Source of the DNA: CAYNST01 sp964399955
GTDB taxonomy: Bacteria > Pseudomonadota > Gammaproteobacteria > Pseudomonadales > Cellvibrionaceae
DNA: 40,128 nucleotides
Assembly (NCBI GenBank): GCA_964399955.1
Contig: CAYNST010000022.1
Coordinates: 1-40,128 of the forward strand
Reading direction: 5' to 3'
Below, one piece after another: positions 26,063 through 33,055 of this stretch; position 1 is the first letter of the stretch, and every line of letters begins with the position of its first letter. The notes under the pieces are model-generated. The model searched no databases and had not been told where the DNA came from. It saw only the letters and a program-made list of their open reading frames with translations. A program made the translations under genes and the position numbers.

Positions 26063-26231
26063 CGCGTCGCGTTTTGTGATTGACCGTCAGGAAGGCCGCG
26101 CCGATGACCAGCAGCCAGATCAGAAAGGGCTTGTACCACATGCCCACAGGGTCGGTTACCCAGGCGAACAGGCTGGGTGACACAATATAGGCCAGCAATG
26201 CGATGAGTATTAGGGGGCGTTGACGGTTCAT
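26055..26231 (-). CDS. cbrX: small two-helix membrane protein CbrX
   Basis: This 58 aa ORF starts ATG 26229-26231 and reads MNRQRPLILIALLAYIVSPS. A second hydrophobic segment (KPFLIWLLVIGAAFLTV, residues 34-50) and a basic tail NHKTRRDA follow. Its stop TAG overlaps the cbrA ATG by 8 nt (ATGCTTAG), a typical coupling overlap. In Pseudomonas a small ORF, cbrX, has the same position and coupling to cbrA. Two predicted membrane helices suggest it sits next to the CbrA transporter domain, but no function can be read from the sequence. Confidence 0.8.
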   Translation of the reverse strand: MNRQRPLILIALLAYIVSPSLFAWVTDPVGMWYKPFLIWLLVIGAAFLTVNHKTRRDA

Positions 26232-26258
26232 GGCAGCTCGGCAGGTGGTGGGTTAGAG

Positions 26259-26287
26259 ATACTACTGAAGGCACAGGCGCCGCGCAA
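26259..26287 (-). promoter_or_regulatory. candidate promoter of cbrX-cbrA-cbrB
   Basis: On the minus strand TTGCGC (26287-26282) and TAGTAT (26264-26259) are 17 nt apart, 27 nt upstream of the cbrX ATG. Both hexamers are partial matches to the sigma-70 consensus. Confidence 0.45.
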
Positions 26288-26325
26288 CGGCTGCACCAAG
26301 CTGGCGCTTCCAAGGCAGCGCCGCT

Positions 26326-27228
26326 TCATTGTGCAAACAAAGCGAGGTGCTCAAGGCTGAAGTGGTGTTGGGCAAAGTCGAGCACCTCCTTCATGCCGGC
26401 AGTATGCAAGGAGCCGGGCGGATCCAGGCCCAGATGAGTCATCGCCAGGCACAGGTTTTTGCAGGCTTGACGGTTATCCAGCGCGGGGGCGTGGTTCTGT
26501 TTGCTCAATTTTAGACCGTTCTCAGCCACCACCACGGGTACATGCCCGTAGCGTGGGGGAGGAGTTCCCAGCAGCTGGTAAAGATACAGTTGTCGCCCCG
26601 TAGTGGGCAACAGATCACTGCCGCGCACCACATCGGTTACCCCCTGGGCAATGTCGTCCAGCACGACCACCAGTTGATAGGCAAACAGGTTCTGCTTGCG
26701 GTGAACGACAAAGTCGCCACTGGTATGCTGCAATTCTTCGGTCTGCAGGCCGTACACCCGGTCCGAGAACCGCACCCGAGTAGACAGGCCCGCTTCTTGC
26801 GCACTGCGGGTGATGTCGAGTCTTAAGCTTGCGTTTGGTCCGGGCTTCTGCTGCCTGTTGCGGCAGAAGCCGTCGTATAGCCCGCCCTGATTTGCAAGCC
26901 GTTTGCGGGTGCAGGTACAGGGGTAGACCCAGCCGCTGGCAGCCAGAGCGCCCAATGTTTTTTGGTAACGTTCGGACGCCTGGCTTTGCAGCCAGATTTG
27001 CTCGTCCCAGTGCAGGCCGTGGGCATCCAGACAACTCAGGATGGCGTCGGTGGCACCGGGAGGTTGACGTTGTGGATCAATGTCTTCTATGCGTAGCAGC
27101 CAGCGCCCGCCCTGCTGGCGCGCGTCCAGATAGCTTGCCAGTGCGCAAGTGAGGGACCCCAGATGCAGCGGGCCGGAAGGGGAGGGAGCAAATCTACCGG
27201 TATAGGAGGTTTGAGTGGATGTGTTCAT
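26326..27228 (-). CDS. gluQ: glutamyl-Q tRNA(Asp) synthetase GluQ
   Basis: GluQ activates glutamate and attaches it to queuosine at position 34 of tRNA-Asp. It is a glutamyl-tRNA synthetase catalytic domain without the anticodon-binding domain: 300 aa, with the HIGH-type motif FAPSPSGPLHLGSL and the KMSKS-type motif LKLSKQN. A zinc site is suggested by CTCTRKR...Y..FC (about 105-125). Downstream of dksA and upstream of cbrX/cbrA, it has the Pseudomonas neighbourhood (dksA-gluQ-cbrA). The gap to dksA is 67 nt, so cotranscription is likely. Confidence 0.95.
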   Translation of the reverse strand: MNTSTQTSYTGRFAPSPSGPLHLGSLTCALASYLDARQQGGRWLLRIEDIDPQRQPPGATDAILSCLDAHGLHWDEQIWLQSQASERYQKTLGALAASGWVYPCTCTRKRLANQGGLYDGFCRNRQQKPGPNASLRLDITRSAQEAGLSTRVRFSDRVYGLQTEELQHTSGDFVVHRKQNLFAYQLVVVLDDIAQGVTDVVRGSDLLPTTGRQLYLYQLLGTPPPRYGHVPVVVAENGLKLSKQNHAPALDNRQACKNLCLAMTHLGLDPPGSLHTAGMKEVLDFAQHHFSLEHLALFAQ

Positions 27229-27295
27229 GGCGGTTCGGAGAGCCGTGGGACCGCCCGCTCATCGGGCGATACCCATGCCTCCGCAGAACAACAGG

Positions 27296-27727
27296 CTAAC
27301 CGAGAACCTGCTTTTCTTTGATTTCGTCAATGGTCTTGCAGTCTACACACAGCGTGGCTGTCGGGCGAGCTTCCAGCCGGCGTATGCCAATCTCCACACC
27401 GCAGGCATCACAAAAGCCGTAGTCGTCATTGAGGATCAGCTCTAGAGTTTTGTCGATCTTCTTGATCAGTTTGCGCTCGCGGTCCCGCGTACGCAGTTCC
27501 AGGCTGAACTCTTCCTCCTGGCTTGCACGGTCGGCCGGGTCGGGAAAGTTTGCTGCTTCGTCCTTGAGGTGACTCATGGTTCGATCCACCTCTTCCATCA
27601 GTTCCCTTTTCCAGGCAAGCAGCAGGCGCTTGAAATGCTCCCGCTGCTTTTCATTCATGTACTCCTCGCCACCAGATTCCTGGTAGGGCGCTATTCCGTG
27701 CAGTGCAAACGTGGATGTTTCGGGCAT
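27296..27727 (-). CDS. dksA: RNA polymerase-binding transcription factor DksA
   Basis: DksA enters the RNA polymerase secondary channel and, with ppGpp, represses rRNA and tRNA promoters and activates amino-acid genes. The 143 aa protein has the coiled coil with the acidic tip FPDPADRASQ (Asp63, Asp66) and an intact C4 zinc finger (Cys106, 109, 127, 130). GIAPYQESGGEEYMNEKQ at the N-terminus and RRLEARPTATLCVDCKT are conserved. All four cysteines are present, so it is the zinc-bound form and not a Cys-less paralogue. AGAGG lies about 9 nt before the ATG. Confidence 0.96.
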   Translation of the reverse strand: MPETSTFALHGIAPYQESGGEEYMNEKQREHFKRLLLAWKRELMEEVDRTMSHLKDEAANFPDPADRASQEEEFSLELRTRDRERKLIKKIDKTLELILNDDYGFCDACGVEIGIRRLEARPTATLCVDCKTIDEIKEKQVLG

Positions 27728-27762
27728 TGTTGCTAGCCTCTAAAATAGTTTATTGCTGTTAT

Positions 27763-27795
27763 ACCCAAACGGAGCATCCCTCCTCGGCTTTGGGT
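27763..27795 (-). promoter_or_regulatory. palindrome over the dksA promoter region
   Basis: ACCCAAA (27763-27769) and TTTGGGT (27789-27795) are a perfect 7 bp inverted repeat, with a nested GGAG/CTCC (27771-27774 with 27780-27783). A TATAAC -10 for dksA on the minus strand overlaps one end (27763-27758). The -35 window falls inside the palindrome and has no consensus match, so the palindrome may be an operator or activator site. Confidence 0.4.
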
Positions 27796-27972
27796 GCAAA
27801 TGTCGGCTTCTAACGAGCCAAAAACACTGAAGCTCCCGGCCCGCCGGACCCGCGGGCGCAAAAAGCTACCAGATTTGCTTCGCGCACGCCAGCGCTTTTG
27901 TTCTGTCATAATCACCTTGATCGATTTACGCAAATATTGGGCCCTAAGTTTAGTTCAGAATTGGAGTGGTAC

Positions 27973-28692
27973 GTGCTGTTTGACAAAAGACTTGAGCAGG
28001 CCTCGCTTCTGCGTCGATACAAACGCTTTCTTGCGGATATCAGGACCGCCGGCGGCGAAGTGGTTACTGTTCATTGTCCCAATACCGGCAGCATGCGCAA
28101 CTGCCTGCAGGAGGGCGCGCCCATCTGGTATTCGCGGTCGGCCAACCCCAAGCGCAAGTACCCGCTGACCTGGGAGATAGCCACTACCCCAGCGGGGCAC
28201 CTGGCAGGCATCCATTCTGCGCGGGCGAACCTACTGGTACGGGAAGCGCTTGTGCAAGGTTTGCTCCCCGAGTTGGGGGAGATAGGCAAAATCAAAGCCG
28301 AGGTGCGCTGTGGAGTTGACGGCAGCCGTCTGGACTTTGCTGTTCAATCTGCCTTGACCACTCACTTCATTGAAGTGAAAAGTGTGACCCTCTGCGAAGG
28401 CGAGGGGCGGGGCTTCTTCCCCGATGCAGTGAGCACGCGGGGGCGAAGACACCTTCAGGAGTTGACCGCGCTGGCGCGAAGGGGCGAGAGTGCTGTTCTG
28501 GTGTTCTGTGTTCAGCACACGGGGATTCATACCGTCGCGCCGGCGCGGCACATTGATGCTGCCTATTCCGCCGCCTTCGATGAGGCGCTGGATGCAGGTG
28601 TGCGTGCCTACGCTTTGGGAGCCAAAATCAACGACCGGGAGATAGTTTTGAACCGTCGTCTGCCGGTGCTAAAGGATCAGGGCGTGATGTAG
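27973..28692 (+). CDS. sfsA: DNA/RNA nuclease SfsA
   Basis: SfsA was named for sugar fermentation stimulation and is a small nuclease-fold protein of uncertain role. The 239 aa product has RRYKRFLADIRTAGGEVVTV, HCPNTGSMRNC, NPKRKYPLTWE, SRLDFAVQ, the catalytic-looking FIEVKSVTL and FFPDAVSTRGRRHLQEL. The frame extends upstream to 27898, but GTG 27973 has GGAG 6-7 nt upstream and gives the family length (about 234). It is divergent from dksA, as in many gammaproteobacteria, and its last 16 nt overlap the convergent Rieske gene. Confidence 0.93.
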   Translation: MLFDKRLEQASLLRRYKRFLADIRTAGGEVVTVHCPNTGSMRNCLQEGAPIWYSRSANPKRKYPLTWEIATTPAGHLAGIHSARANLLVREALVQGLLPELGEIGKIKAEVRCGVDGSRLDFAVQSALTTHFIEVKSVTLCEGEGRGFFPDAVSTRGRRHLQELTALARRGESAVLVFCVQHTGIHTVAPARHIDAAYSAAFDEALDAGVRAYALGAKINDREIVLNRRLPVLKDQGVM

Positions 28693-28994
28693 ATGATGTT
28701 GTTGCGCACAGCCGCCGCCACCGGCTCAAGATATTGGCCGGTGCAGGGACCGCTTACGCACTCCCCACTGCCGGGTAAAAACAGCGCGCCATGCGTCGCG
28801 CAGCGCAGCAAGCCGGATTCCCGATCAACAAAGTCGTCCGGCTGCCACTCCAGAGGGACGCCCAGGTGAGGGCATCGATTAACATAAACACGAATTACGT
28901 CGTCGTCGCGAGTAACCAAGAAGTTGTCTTCTCCCAACCGTACTCCGCGAGCGGCGCCCTCTGCAATGCCGTCTGCCGGGCAAAGCTGTCGCAT
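28677..28994 (-). CDS. small Rieske (2Fe-2S) protein
   Basis: This 105 aa protein is little more than a Rieske domain. The cluster ligands are visible as CPHLG (Cys41, His43) and CATHG (Cys65, His68), followed by ALFLPGSGECVSGPC. Such proteins act as ferredoxin-like electron carriers, often for oxygenases, but no oxygenase is nearby and the partner is unknown. Start ATG 28994 has AGGAGGTG 2 nt away, the strongest site in the open frame. No signal peptide is seen. It follows the TfoX-domain gene by 8 nt and overlaps the 3' end of sfsA by 16 nt. Confidence 0.88.
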   Translation of the reverse strand: MRQLCPADGIAEGAARGVRLGEDNFLVTRDDDVIRVYVNRCPHLGVPLEWQPDDFVDRESGLLRCATHGALFLPGSGECVSGPCTGQYLEPVAAAVRNNIIYITP

Positions 28995-29002
28995 TTCACC
29001 TC

Positions 29003-29293
29003 CTAAGCTGTCGCGCGGGTAACCATGCGCTCCCCTCGCTCCACCTGCTCTACCAGTTCGGTTTTGGTCTGCGGCGGCAAGTCGTTCCAATGCACATCCA
29101 TCAGCGCGCCATGCAGGGCGTACAGCATGACCTTTGAGGTGTGGATTCCGCGTGCCTTTATCCGCAGGAATGCCTCCACGGCGCCAACATCGGCAAGATC
29201 TGTGGAGTTGTGAATGCCAATAGCGTGCAGAATATTGACCGACGCCATACCCAAATTTTTCAACTCAAGCAATTCGCTACGAGCAAGATTCAT
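29003..29293 (-). CDS. stand-alone TfoX C-terminal domain protein
   Basis: This 96 aa protein matches the C-terminal domain of TfoX/Sxy: ELKNLGMASVNILHAIGI, then DLADVGAVEAFLRIKARG and LYALHGALMDVHWNDLPP, a helix-hairpin-helix-like fold. Full TfoX proteins (about 200 aa) activate competence with CRP. Short forms lacking the N-terminal domain are common and mostly uncharacterised, so a role in competence is only possible. AAGGA lies 8 nt upstream of ATG 29293. Just before it, the minus strand has AATAATAA and AACAAACAAC, matching the Hfq/Crc CA motif. It is probably cotranscribed with the Rieske gene. Confidence 0.85.
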   Translation of the reverse strand: MNLARSELLELKNLGMASVNILHAIGIHNSTDLADVGAVEAFLRIKARGIHTSKVMLYALHGALMDVHWNDLPPQTKTELVEQVERGERMVTRATA

Positions 29294-29483
29294 GTTGTTT
29301 GTTCCTTAAGCTTATTATTATGTTGACTGTAAATGTTTCGCCGCAGCTATTCGGCTGCACAGTGACGAACTTTGGCCGGCTAAAGTACCCTAAGGCCGCT
29401 TGATCAACGGCATTTTTCATCATTCCGGCTATGCTCATTCAAAAGCAGTGATGCAGCCGGTCAAAGACGAATCCCGCCCGAAC
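29294..29483. other. intergenic region between the TfoX-domain gene and the M15 peptidase
   Basis: Divergent spacer. An AATAATAA run (29319-29312, minus strand) lies 19-26 nt before the TfoX-domain start. No RNA gene or protein gene is apparent in the remainder. Confidence 0.4.
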
Positions 29484-29511
29484 TTGGGCTTGCCGGGTCG
29501 CCTTCTATAAA
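29484..29511 (+). promoter_or_regulatory. candidate promoter of the M15 peptidase-HAD pair
   Basis: TTGGGC (29484-29489) and TATAAA (29506-29511) are 16 nt apart, about 110 nt upstream of the chosen start. Confidence 0.4.
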
Positions 29512-29621
29512 TGTAGTGCAAACTGGCGCAAATGCGACTACTGCGACTGCCTTCCGACCAATGGATAGGCCGCTGCAGGCTGTCTCTTTCTATCAAAACC
29601 CATCGTTTGACGAGCAGAAGT

Positions 29622-30335
29622 ATGGTTGAAATTCCAAATTTTGCAGCATTAAGTGGGCAATCTGAGCAACACCTGGTGAGATATGAAGGTCAGTTGCTCC
29701 ACATAGAGGCACTGGAGGCCCTGAAGCAACTGCAGCGCAACGCCCACAGCGCGGGGTTTCGGCCGGCTATCGCCAGTGGATGGCGTTCGTTTGACCGTCA
29801 ACTTGGCATTTGGAACCAAAAGGCGCTGGGGCAGCGTACCCTGCTAGACGAAGACGGGCGCCCGCTGGACCGCGCGGGGCTGGATGATGAGGGGCTGATG
29901 TGGGCAATCCTGCGCTGGTCGGCGTTGCCGGGCGGCTCGCGCCACCATTGGGGTACCGAGGTAGACATCTACGAGGCCAGCCGTATGCCGGAAGGCTATC
30001 AACTTCAACTTACAGTAGCGGAGACCCGCGGCCGGGGCGTGTTCGCAGAGTTCCACAAGTGGTTGGCCCACTACTTGAGCGGCGGCGATAGCGGGTTTTT
30101 TCGGCCCTACAGTGCGCTCAAAGGCGGCGTTGCTCCTGAGCCATGGCATCTGAGCTTTGCGACAACGGCTGCGCGCTACCAGTCTGCGCTGGACAAAGAC
30201 GCGTTGCGTGCGCTGGTGGCGCGCAGCAATATAGAGCTTCGGACAGTCGTTCTGGCCAATTTTGACGAAATCTTCCGTCGCTATATCTGGGTGGACTGGA
30301 GTGCCTACCCGGCCGGACTGCAGGCGAGGCAATAA
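29622..30335 (+). CDS. M15 family D-alanyl-D-alanine carboxypeptidase-like protein
   Basis: This is a VanY/LdcB-type zinc peptidase, expected to trim peptidoglycan peptides. The 237 aa product has SGWRSFDRQLGIWN (about 52-65), the zinc motif SRHHWGTEVDIY (His108, Asp115) and the second motif PEPWHLSF (catalytic Glu173, zinc ligand His176). No signal peptide or lipobox is seen from ATG 29622 or from the longer frame beginning at 29532. This is odd for a cell-wall enzyme, so a cytoplasmic recycling role is possible. The stop overlaps the next ATG by 1 nt, so it is coupled to the HAD gene. Confidence 0.82.
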   Translation: MVEIPNFAALSGQSEQHLVRYEGQLLHIEALEALKQLQRNAHSAGFRPAIASGWRSFDRQLGIWNQKALGQRTLLDEDGRPLDRAGLDDEGLMWAILRWSALPGGSRHHWGTEVDIYEASRMPEGYQLQLTVAETRGRGVFAEFHKWLAHYLSGGDSGFFRPYSALKGGVAPEPWHLSFATTAARYQSALDKDALRALVARSNIELRTVVLANFDEIFRRYIWVDWSAYPAGLQARQ

Positions 30336-30991
30336 TGCTGGTTATATTTGACTGCGACGGGGTGCTGGTTGACAGTGAGTGGCTGGGCGCCCAGGTTTTT
30401 GCGCAGGAGTTGAATAAGGTGGGGTTGAGCTGGTCCGCAGCGGAGTGCCACAGCCTCTTTCGAGGCATGACGCTGCGGGCCTGCTTTGCGCAAGTGGAGC
30501 AAGTGGCGGGGACAGTGCTTCCAGTTGATTTCGAAGCCCTGCTGCACGCCGCAACCGTGCGCGCTTTCGAAGAAGATCTGCAACCAGTCCCCGGGGTGGT
30601 TGATGTATTGCAATTTTTACAAAGCCGGGGCATAGCGTTCTGTGTTGCCAGTAACGGCAGCCGGGCGAAGCTAAAACACAGTCTTGGGTTAGTGGGGCTT
30701 GCGCCCTATTTTGAAGGGCGTACATTTTCTGCCCAGGATGTCAATAACGGCAAGCCGGCGCCGGACCTATTTCTATTGGCTGCGCAAACCTTGGGCGTGG
30801 ACCCGGCGATCTGCACCGTTGTTGAAGACTCCATCGTGGGTGTCACTGCGGCTAAGGCCGCGGGCATGCGTCCACTGCTTTTCAGTGAACACATGGCCGT
30901 TGCTGAAAATCTTGCCGCGGATTGTGAGGTAACCACCTTCACTGCGATGTGGCAACTGCCAGCTCTCATCACCCGGACGGGCATCGCGTGA
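30335..30991 (+). CDS. HAD-IA family phosphatase
   Basis: A 218 aa haloacid-dehalogenase-type phosphatase. Motif I is FDCDGVLVDSE with nucleophile Asp6 and Asp8. Motif II is in CVASNGS, motif III is Lys in NNGKPAPDLF, and motif IV is VVEDSIVG. A helical cap lies between motifs I and II (about 18-85). It resembles E. coli YieH-type sugar-phosphate or purine-nucleotide phosphatases; the substrate cannot be read from the sequence. It is translationally coupled to the M15 gene. Confidence 0.88.
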   Translation: MLVIFDCDGVLVDSEWLGAQVFAQELNKVGLSWSAAECHSLFRGMTLRACFAQVEQVAGTVLPVDFEALLHAATVRAFEEDLQPVPGVVDVLQFLQSRGIAFCVASNGSRAKLKHSLGLVGLAPYFEGRTFSAQDVNNGKPAPDLFLLAAQTLGVDPAICTVVEDSIVGVTAAKAAGMRPLLFSEHMAVAENLAADCEVTTFTAMWQLPALITRTGIA

Positions 30992-31261
30992 GGCCTCGTC
31001 TTTCACTACCGATACCGGCCGGTTTTGCTGTTCCAGCCACTGCAATGCCGCACGCCGGCTGGCGAGTAGGGCTACATAGGTCTGCGCCACGGGGGCACCC
31101 GGTTGCTGCAGGTTCTGGATTCTGCTGATTCGCTCCTGCAGATAACGGATCTCATCACGCAGTCTGGTCATCACCAACTGGGGGTCGGATGGTCCTCCCA
31201 GTCGCTCGATTAACCGATTGATTGCGGGCGCACCGGATGAACCTGAGTCGCTGATTTTCAT
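30773..31261 (-). CDS. uncertain hypothetical protein, overlaps the HAD gene
   Basis: The frame starts ATG 31259-31261 (or TTG 31303) and runs to 30773. The part outside the HAD gene, about 90 residues, looks protein-like: NRLIERLGGPSDPQLVMTRL and then a coiled-coil-like RDEIRYLQERISRIQNLQQ. The last 219 nt lie antisense to the HAD gene and look like a shadow. The true gene may be shorter, with a frameshift or loss of its original stop near 30990. I recognise no family. Confidence 0.45.
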   Translation of the reverse strand: MKISDSGSSGAPAINRLIERLGGPSDPQLVMTRLRDEIRYLQERISRIQNLQQPGAPVAQTYVALLASRRAALQWLEQQNRPVSVVKDEASRDARPGDESWQLPHRSEGGYLTIRGKIFSNGHVFTEKQWTHARGLSRSDTHDGVFNNGADRRVHAQGLRSQ

Positions 31262-31586
31262 GGCCTGCTGCATCCCATTCGTCGTCGATGAAATATCGAC
31301 CAATATTTTTGTTTAGCAAGTTGTGCACCACATTAGCGCCAGAAGCTGAGTTTTTGGGCCTGTGAGAGGTGGGTCAGATGCCAAGACACTTTTCATGCAG
31401 TGTCCTCTGCTAATATTGAAGTTTTATGACCCGTGAACTTGCCGGGGTGCGTGGGGCGACAAACCTTGAACCGTGTGGCGTTCGTGCGGGCAGCCAAGGA
31501 GGTAGTTGGGCCGGCCGGTTGTGTTGGCCTCCCGTTTTTGACACGCTTACCCAACCCGAATATATGCCTGGCGCGGAGGTGCCTCG
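31262..31586. other. intergenic region upstream of the repeat-bearing hypothetical
   Basis: No credible protein is seen. TCGAT/ATCGA flank the start of the preceding ORF. An extended -10-like TGCTAATAT is near 31408-31416 on the plus strand. GGAGG and CCTCC (about 31499-31535) enclose a GC-rich loop followed by TTTTT, a possible but poor terminator. The hypothetical gene then starts with GCGGAGG just upstream. Confidence 0.35.
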
Positions 31587-32324
31587 ATGGATGACGAACG
31601 ATATGATTTGGTGTTCAAGGGAGAGCTGGTTCCCGGTGCCGAGTTGGCTCAGGTAAAGCAGAATCTACAACAGTTGTTCAAAATTGATGAAGCTCAGGTA
31701 GAGAAACTGTTTGCTGGCACGGCTATCGTGTTGAAGAAAAACCTGGATGTGGAGGCCGCCAATAAATATCGGGTTGCTTTGAAAAGAGCCGGCGCCCGCT
31801 TGCATGTTTTGGCATCTCAGACGGCCAAACCGGCCACTGCCGCGTCGGAGCCGCCGGCCAGGGGGGCTGCTCGTCCTTCCGCATCAGCTTCTGTGTCTTC
31901 GGCTGCGGCACCAGCGCGTGCGAGGCCCCAGCCCGCCCCGCCGGCCGGTGATTGGCGCCAAGCCATAACGGCGCCAAACTTTGGTCTGGCGCCGCCGGGC
32001 GCGGATCTGCTGCAGGAAAACGAGAGGGCGACGGTCGAGCCAGTGAGTTTGGACCTTTCGGCTTTTTCCGTGGCGCCCATGCAGGGCGATCTGGTGGCGG
32101 AGCATGAGCGGCGGCAGGTGACGCCGGTGCAGGTCGATGTTTCAGCCCTGGATGTATTGCCGGCGGGCAGTGATATCTTGGCAGAGAGTGAGCGACAATC
32201 TCCAGCGGCTGTGCAAGTGGATACTTCCGGGCTGAGCGTGGCGGAGCCGGGGTCCCGCCTCAGCGAACCCGGCAAGCCAGCGCCTGCCGCGCCCAACGTC
32301 AGTCACATTCGCTTGCAGGATTGA
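31587..32324 (+). CDS. conserved hypothetical with 28-residue C-terminal repeats
   Basis: I do not recognise a named family. Residues 1-75 look like a compact domain (YDLVFKGELVPGAELAQVKQ, LFKIDEAQVEKLFAG, YRVALKRAGARLHVLA). An Ala/Pro/Arg linker follows (about 78-128). Three imperfect repeats of about 28 residues then run from about 139 to 225: GADLLQENERATVEPVSLDL, QGDLVAEHERRQVTPVQVDV and GSDILAESERQSPAAVQVDT. A final partial copy ends the protein. No signal peptide or membrane segment is seen. GGAGG lies 8-12 nt before the ATG. Confidence 0.8.
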   Translation: MDDERYDLVFKGELVPGAELAQVKQNLQQLFKIDEAQVEKLFAGTAIVLKKNLDVEAANKYRVALKRAGARLHVLASQTAKPATAASEPPARGAARPSASASVSSAAAPARARPQPAPPAGDWRQAITAPNFGLAPPGADLLQENERATVEPVSLDLSAFSVAPMQGDLVAEHERRQVTPVQVDVSALDVLPAGSDILAESERQSPAAVQVDTSGLSVAEPGSRLSEPGKPAPAAPNVSHIRLQD

Positions 32325-32344
32325 CGACAAAACAAACTTCGACC

Positions 32345-32376
32345 CTATTCAGCTCATCACGGGATGTGCTGAATAG
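32345..32376. terminator. inverted repeat between convergent genes
   Basis: CTATTCAGC (32345-32353) and GCTGAATAG (32368-32376) form a perfect 9 bp repeat between the convergent hypothetical and ppa genes. There is no strong T run on either side, so a bidirectional terminator is plausible but not proven. Confidence 0.45.
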
Positions 32377-32396
32377 TTACACCTGGATAGCCAGGA

Positions 32397-32927
32397 TCAA
32401 GCTTTTTCAAAATTGGCGATGGAGTCGGCAATTTCCTGTTCAGCTTGCGGAACGCCCTCCCACCCCTGAATCTTCACCCACTTGCCGGCTTCCAAATCTT
32501 TGTAGTGCTCAAAGAAGTGCGTGATCTGCCGAACCAGAATTTCCGGCAAGTCTTCATAGGATTTGACATTGTCGTAGATGGAGGTGATTTTACTGACCGG
32601 CACTGCCAATAGCTTTGAGTCTTCTCCGCCGTCGTCGGTCATCTTTAGCACGCCCACCGGGCGGCATTTAACCACGCTGCCGGCCTGCAGGGGGTAGGGC
32701 GCCACCACCAGTACATCCAGCGGGTCCCCGTCGCCGCACAGCGTATTGTTGATGTAGCCGTAGTTGCACGGATAGCGCATGGAGGTGCCGAGCACCCGGT
32801 CGACGAACAAAGCGCCAGTTTCCTTGTCTATTTCATACTTGATCGGGTCACCACCTTGCGGTATCTCTATGACCGTATTGAATTCTTTGATTGGGTTTTT
32901 TCCGGCTGACACCGCTTTCAAGCTCAT
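32397..32927 (-). CDS. ppa: inorganic pyrophosphatase
   Basis: This cytosolic family I enzyme hydrolyses pyrophosphate and so drives biosynthesis. The 176 aa product is the exact E. coli length. It has EIPQGGDPIKYE (Glu21, Lys30), the signature DGDPLDVLVV with metal-binding Asp66, Asp68 and Asp71, and KITHFFEHYKDLE-like C-terminal residues. The frame is open to 32975, but ATG 32927 has GGGGA upstream and starts at the conserved MSLKAVSAGKN. Confidence 0.96.
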   Translation of the reverse strand: MSLKAVSAGKNPIKEFNTVIEIPQGGDPIKYEIDKETGALFVDRVLGTSMRYPCNYGYINNTLCGDGDPLDVLVVAPYPLQAGSVVKCRPVGVLKMTDDGGEDSKLLAVPVSKITSIYDNVKSYEDLPEILVRQITHFFEHYKDLEAGKWVKIQGWEGVPQAEQEIADSIANFEKA

Positions 32928-33055
32928 AATGTTTCCCCAAGGGTTGCTGATAAAGATCCGGCGGCATTCTAACACAGGCTTTAGCCGGGGTAATTCCGGT
33001 GTTTATTGGGTGAACACAGCATGTTGATGGCCCCGGCCAATGGAGTATCCCGCGC

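Noticed and set aside
31426..31656. 76-codon frame upstream of the repeat-bearing hypothetical
   Set aside because: Overlaps the better supported start at 31587, has no ribosome binding site and no family features.
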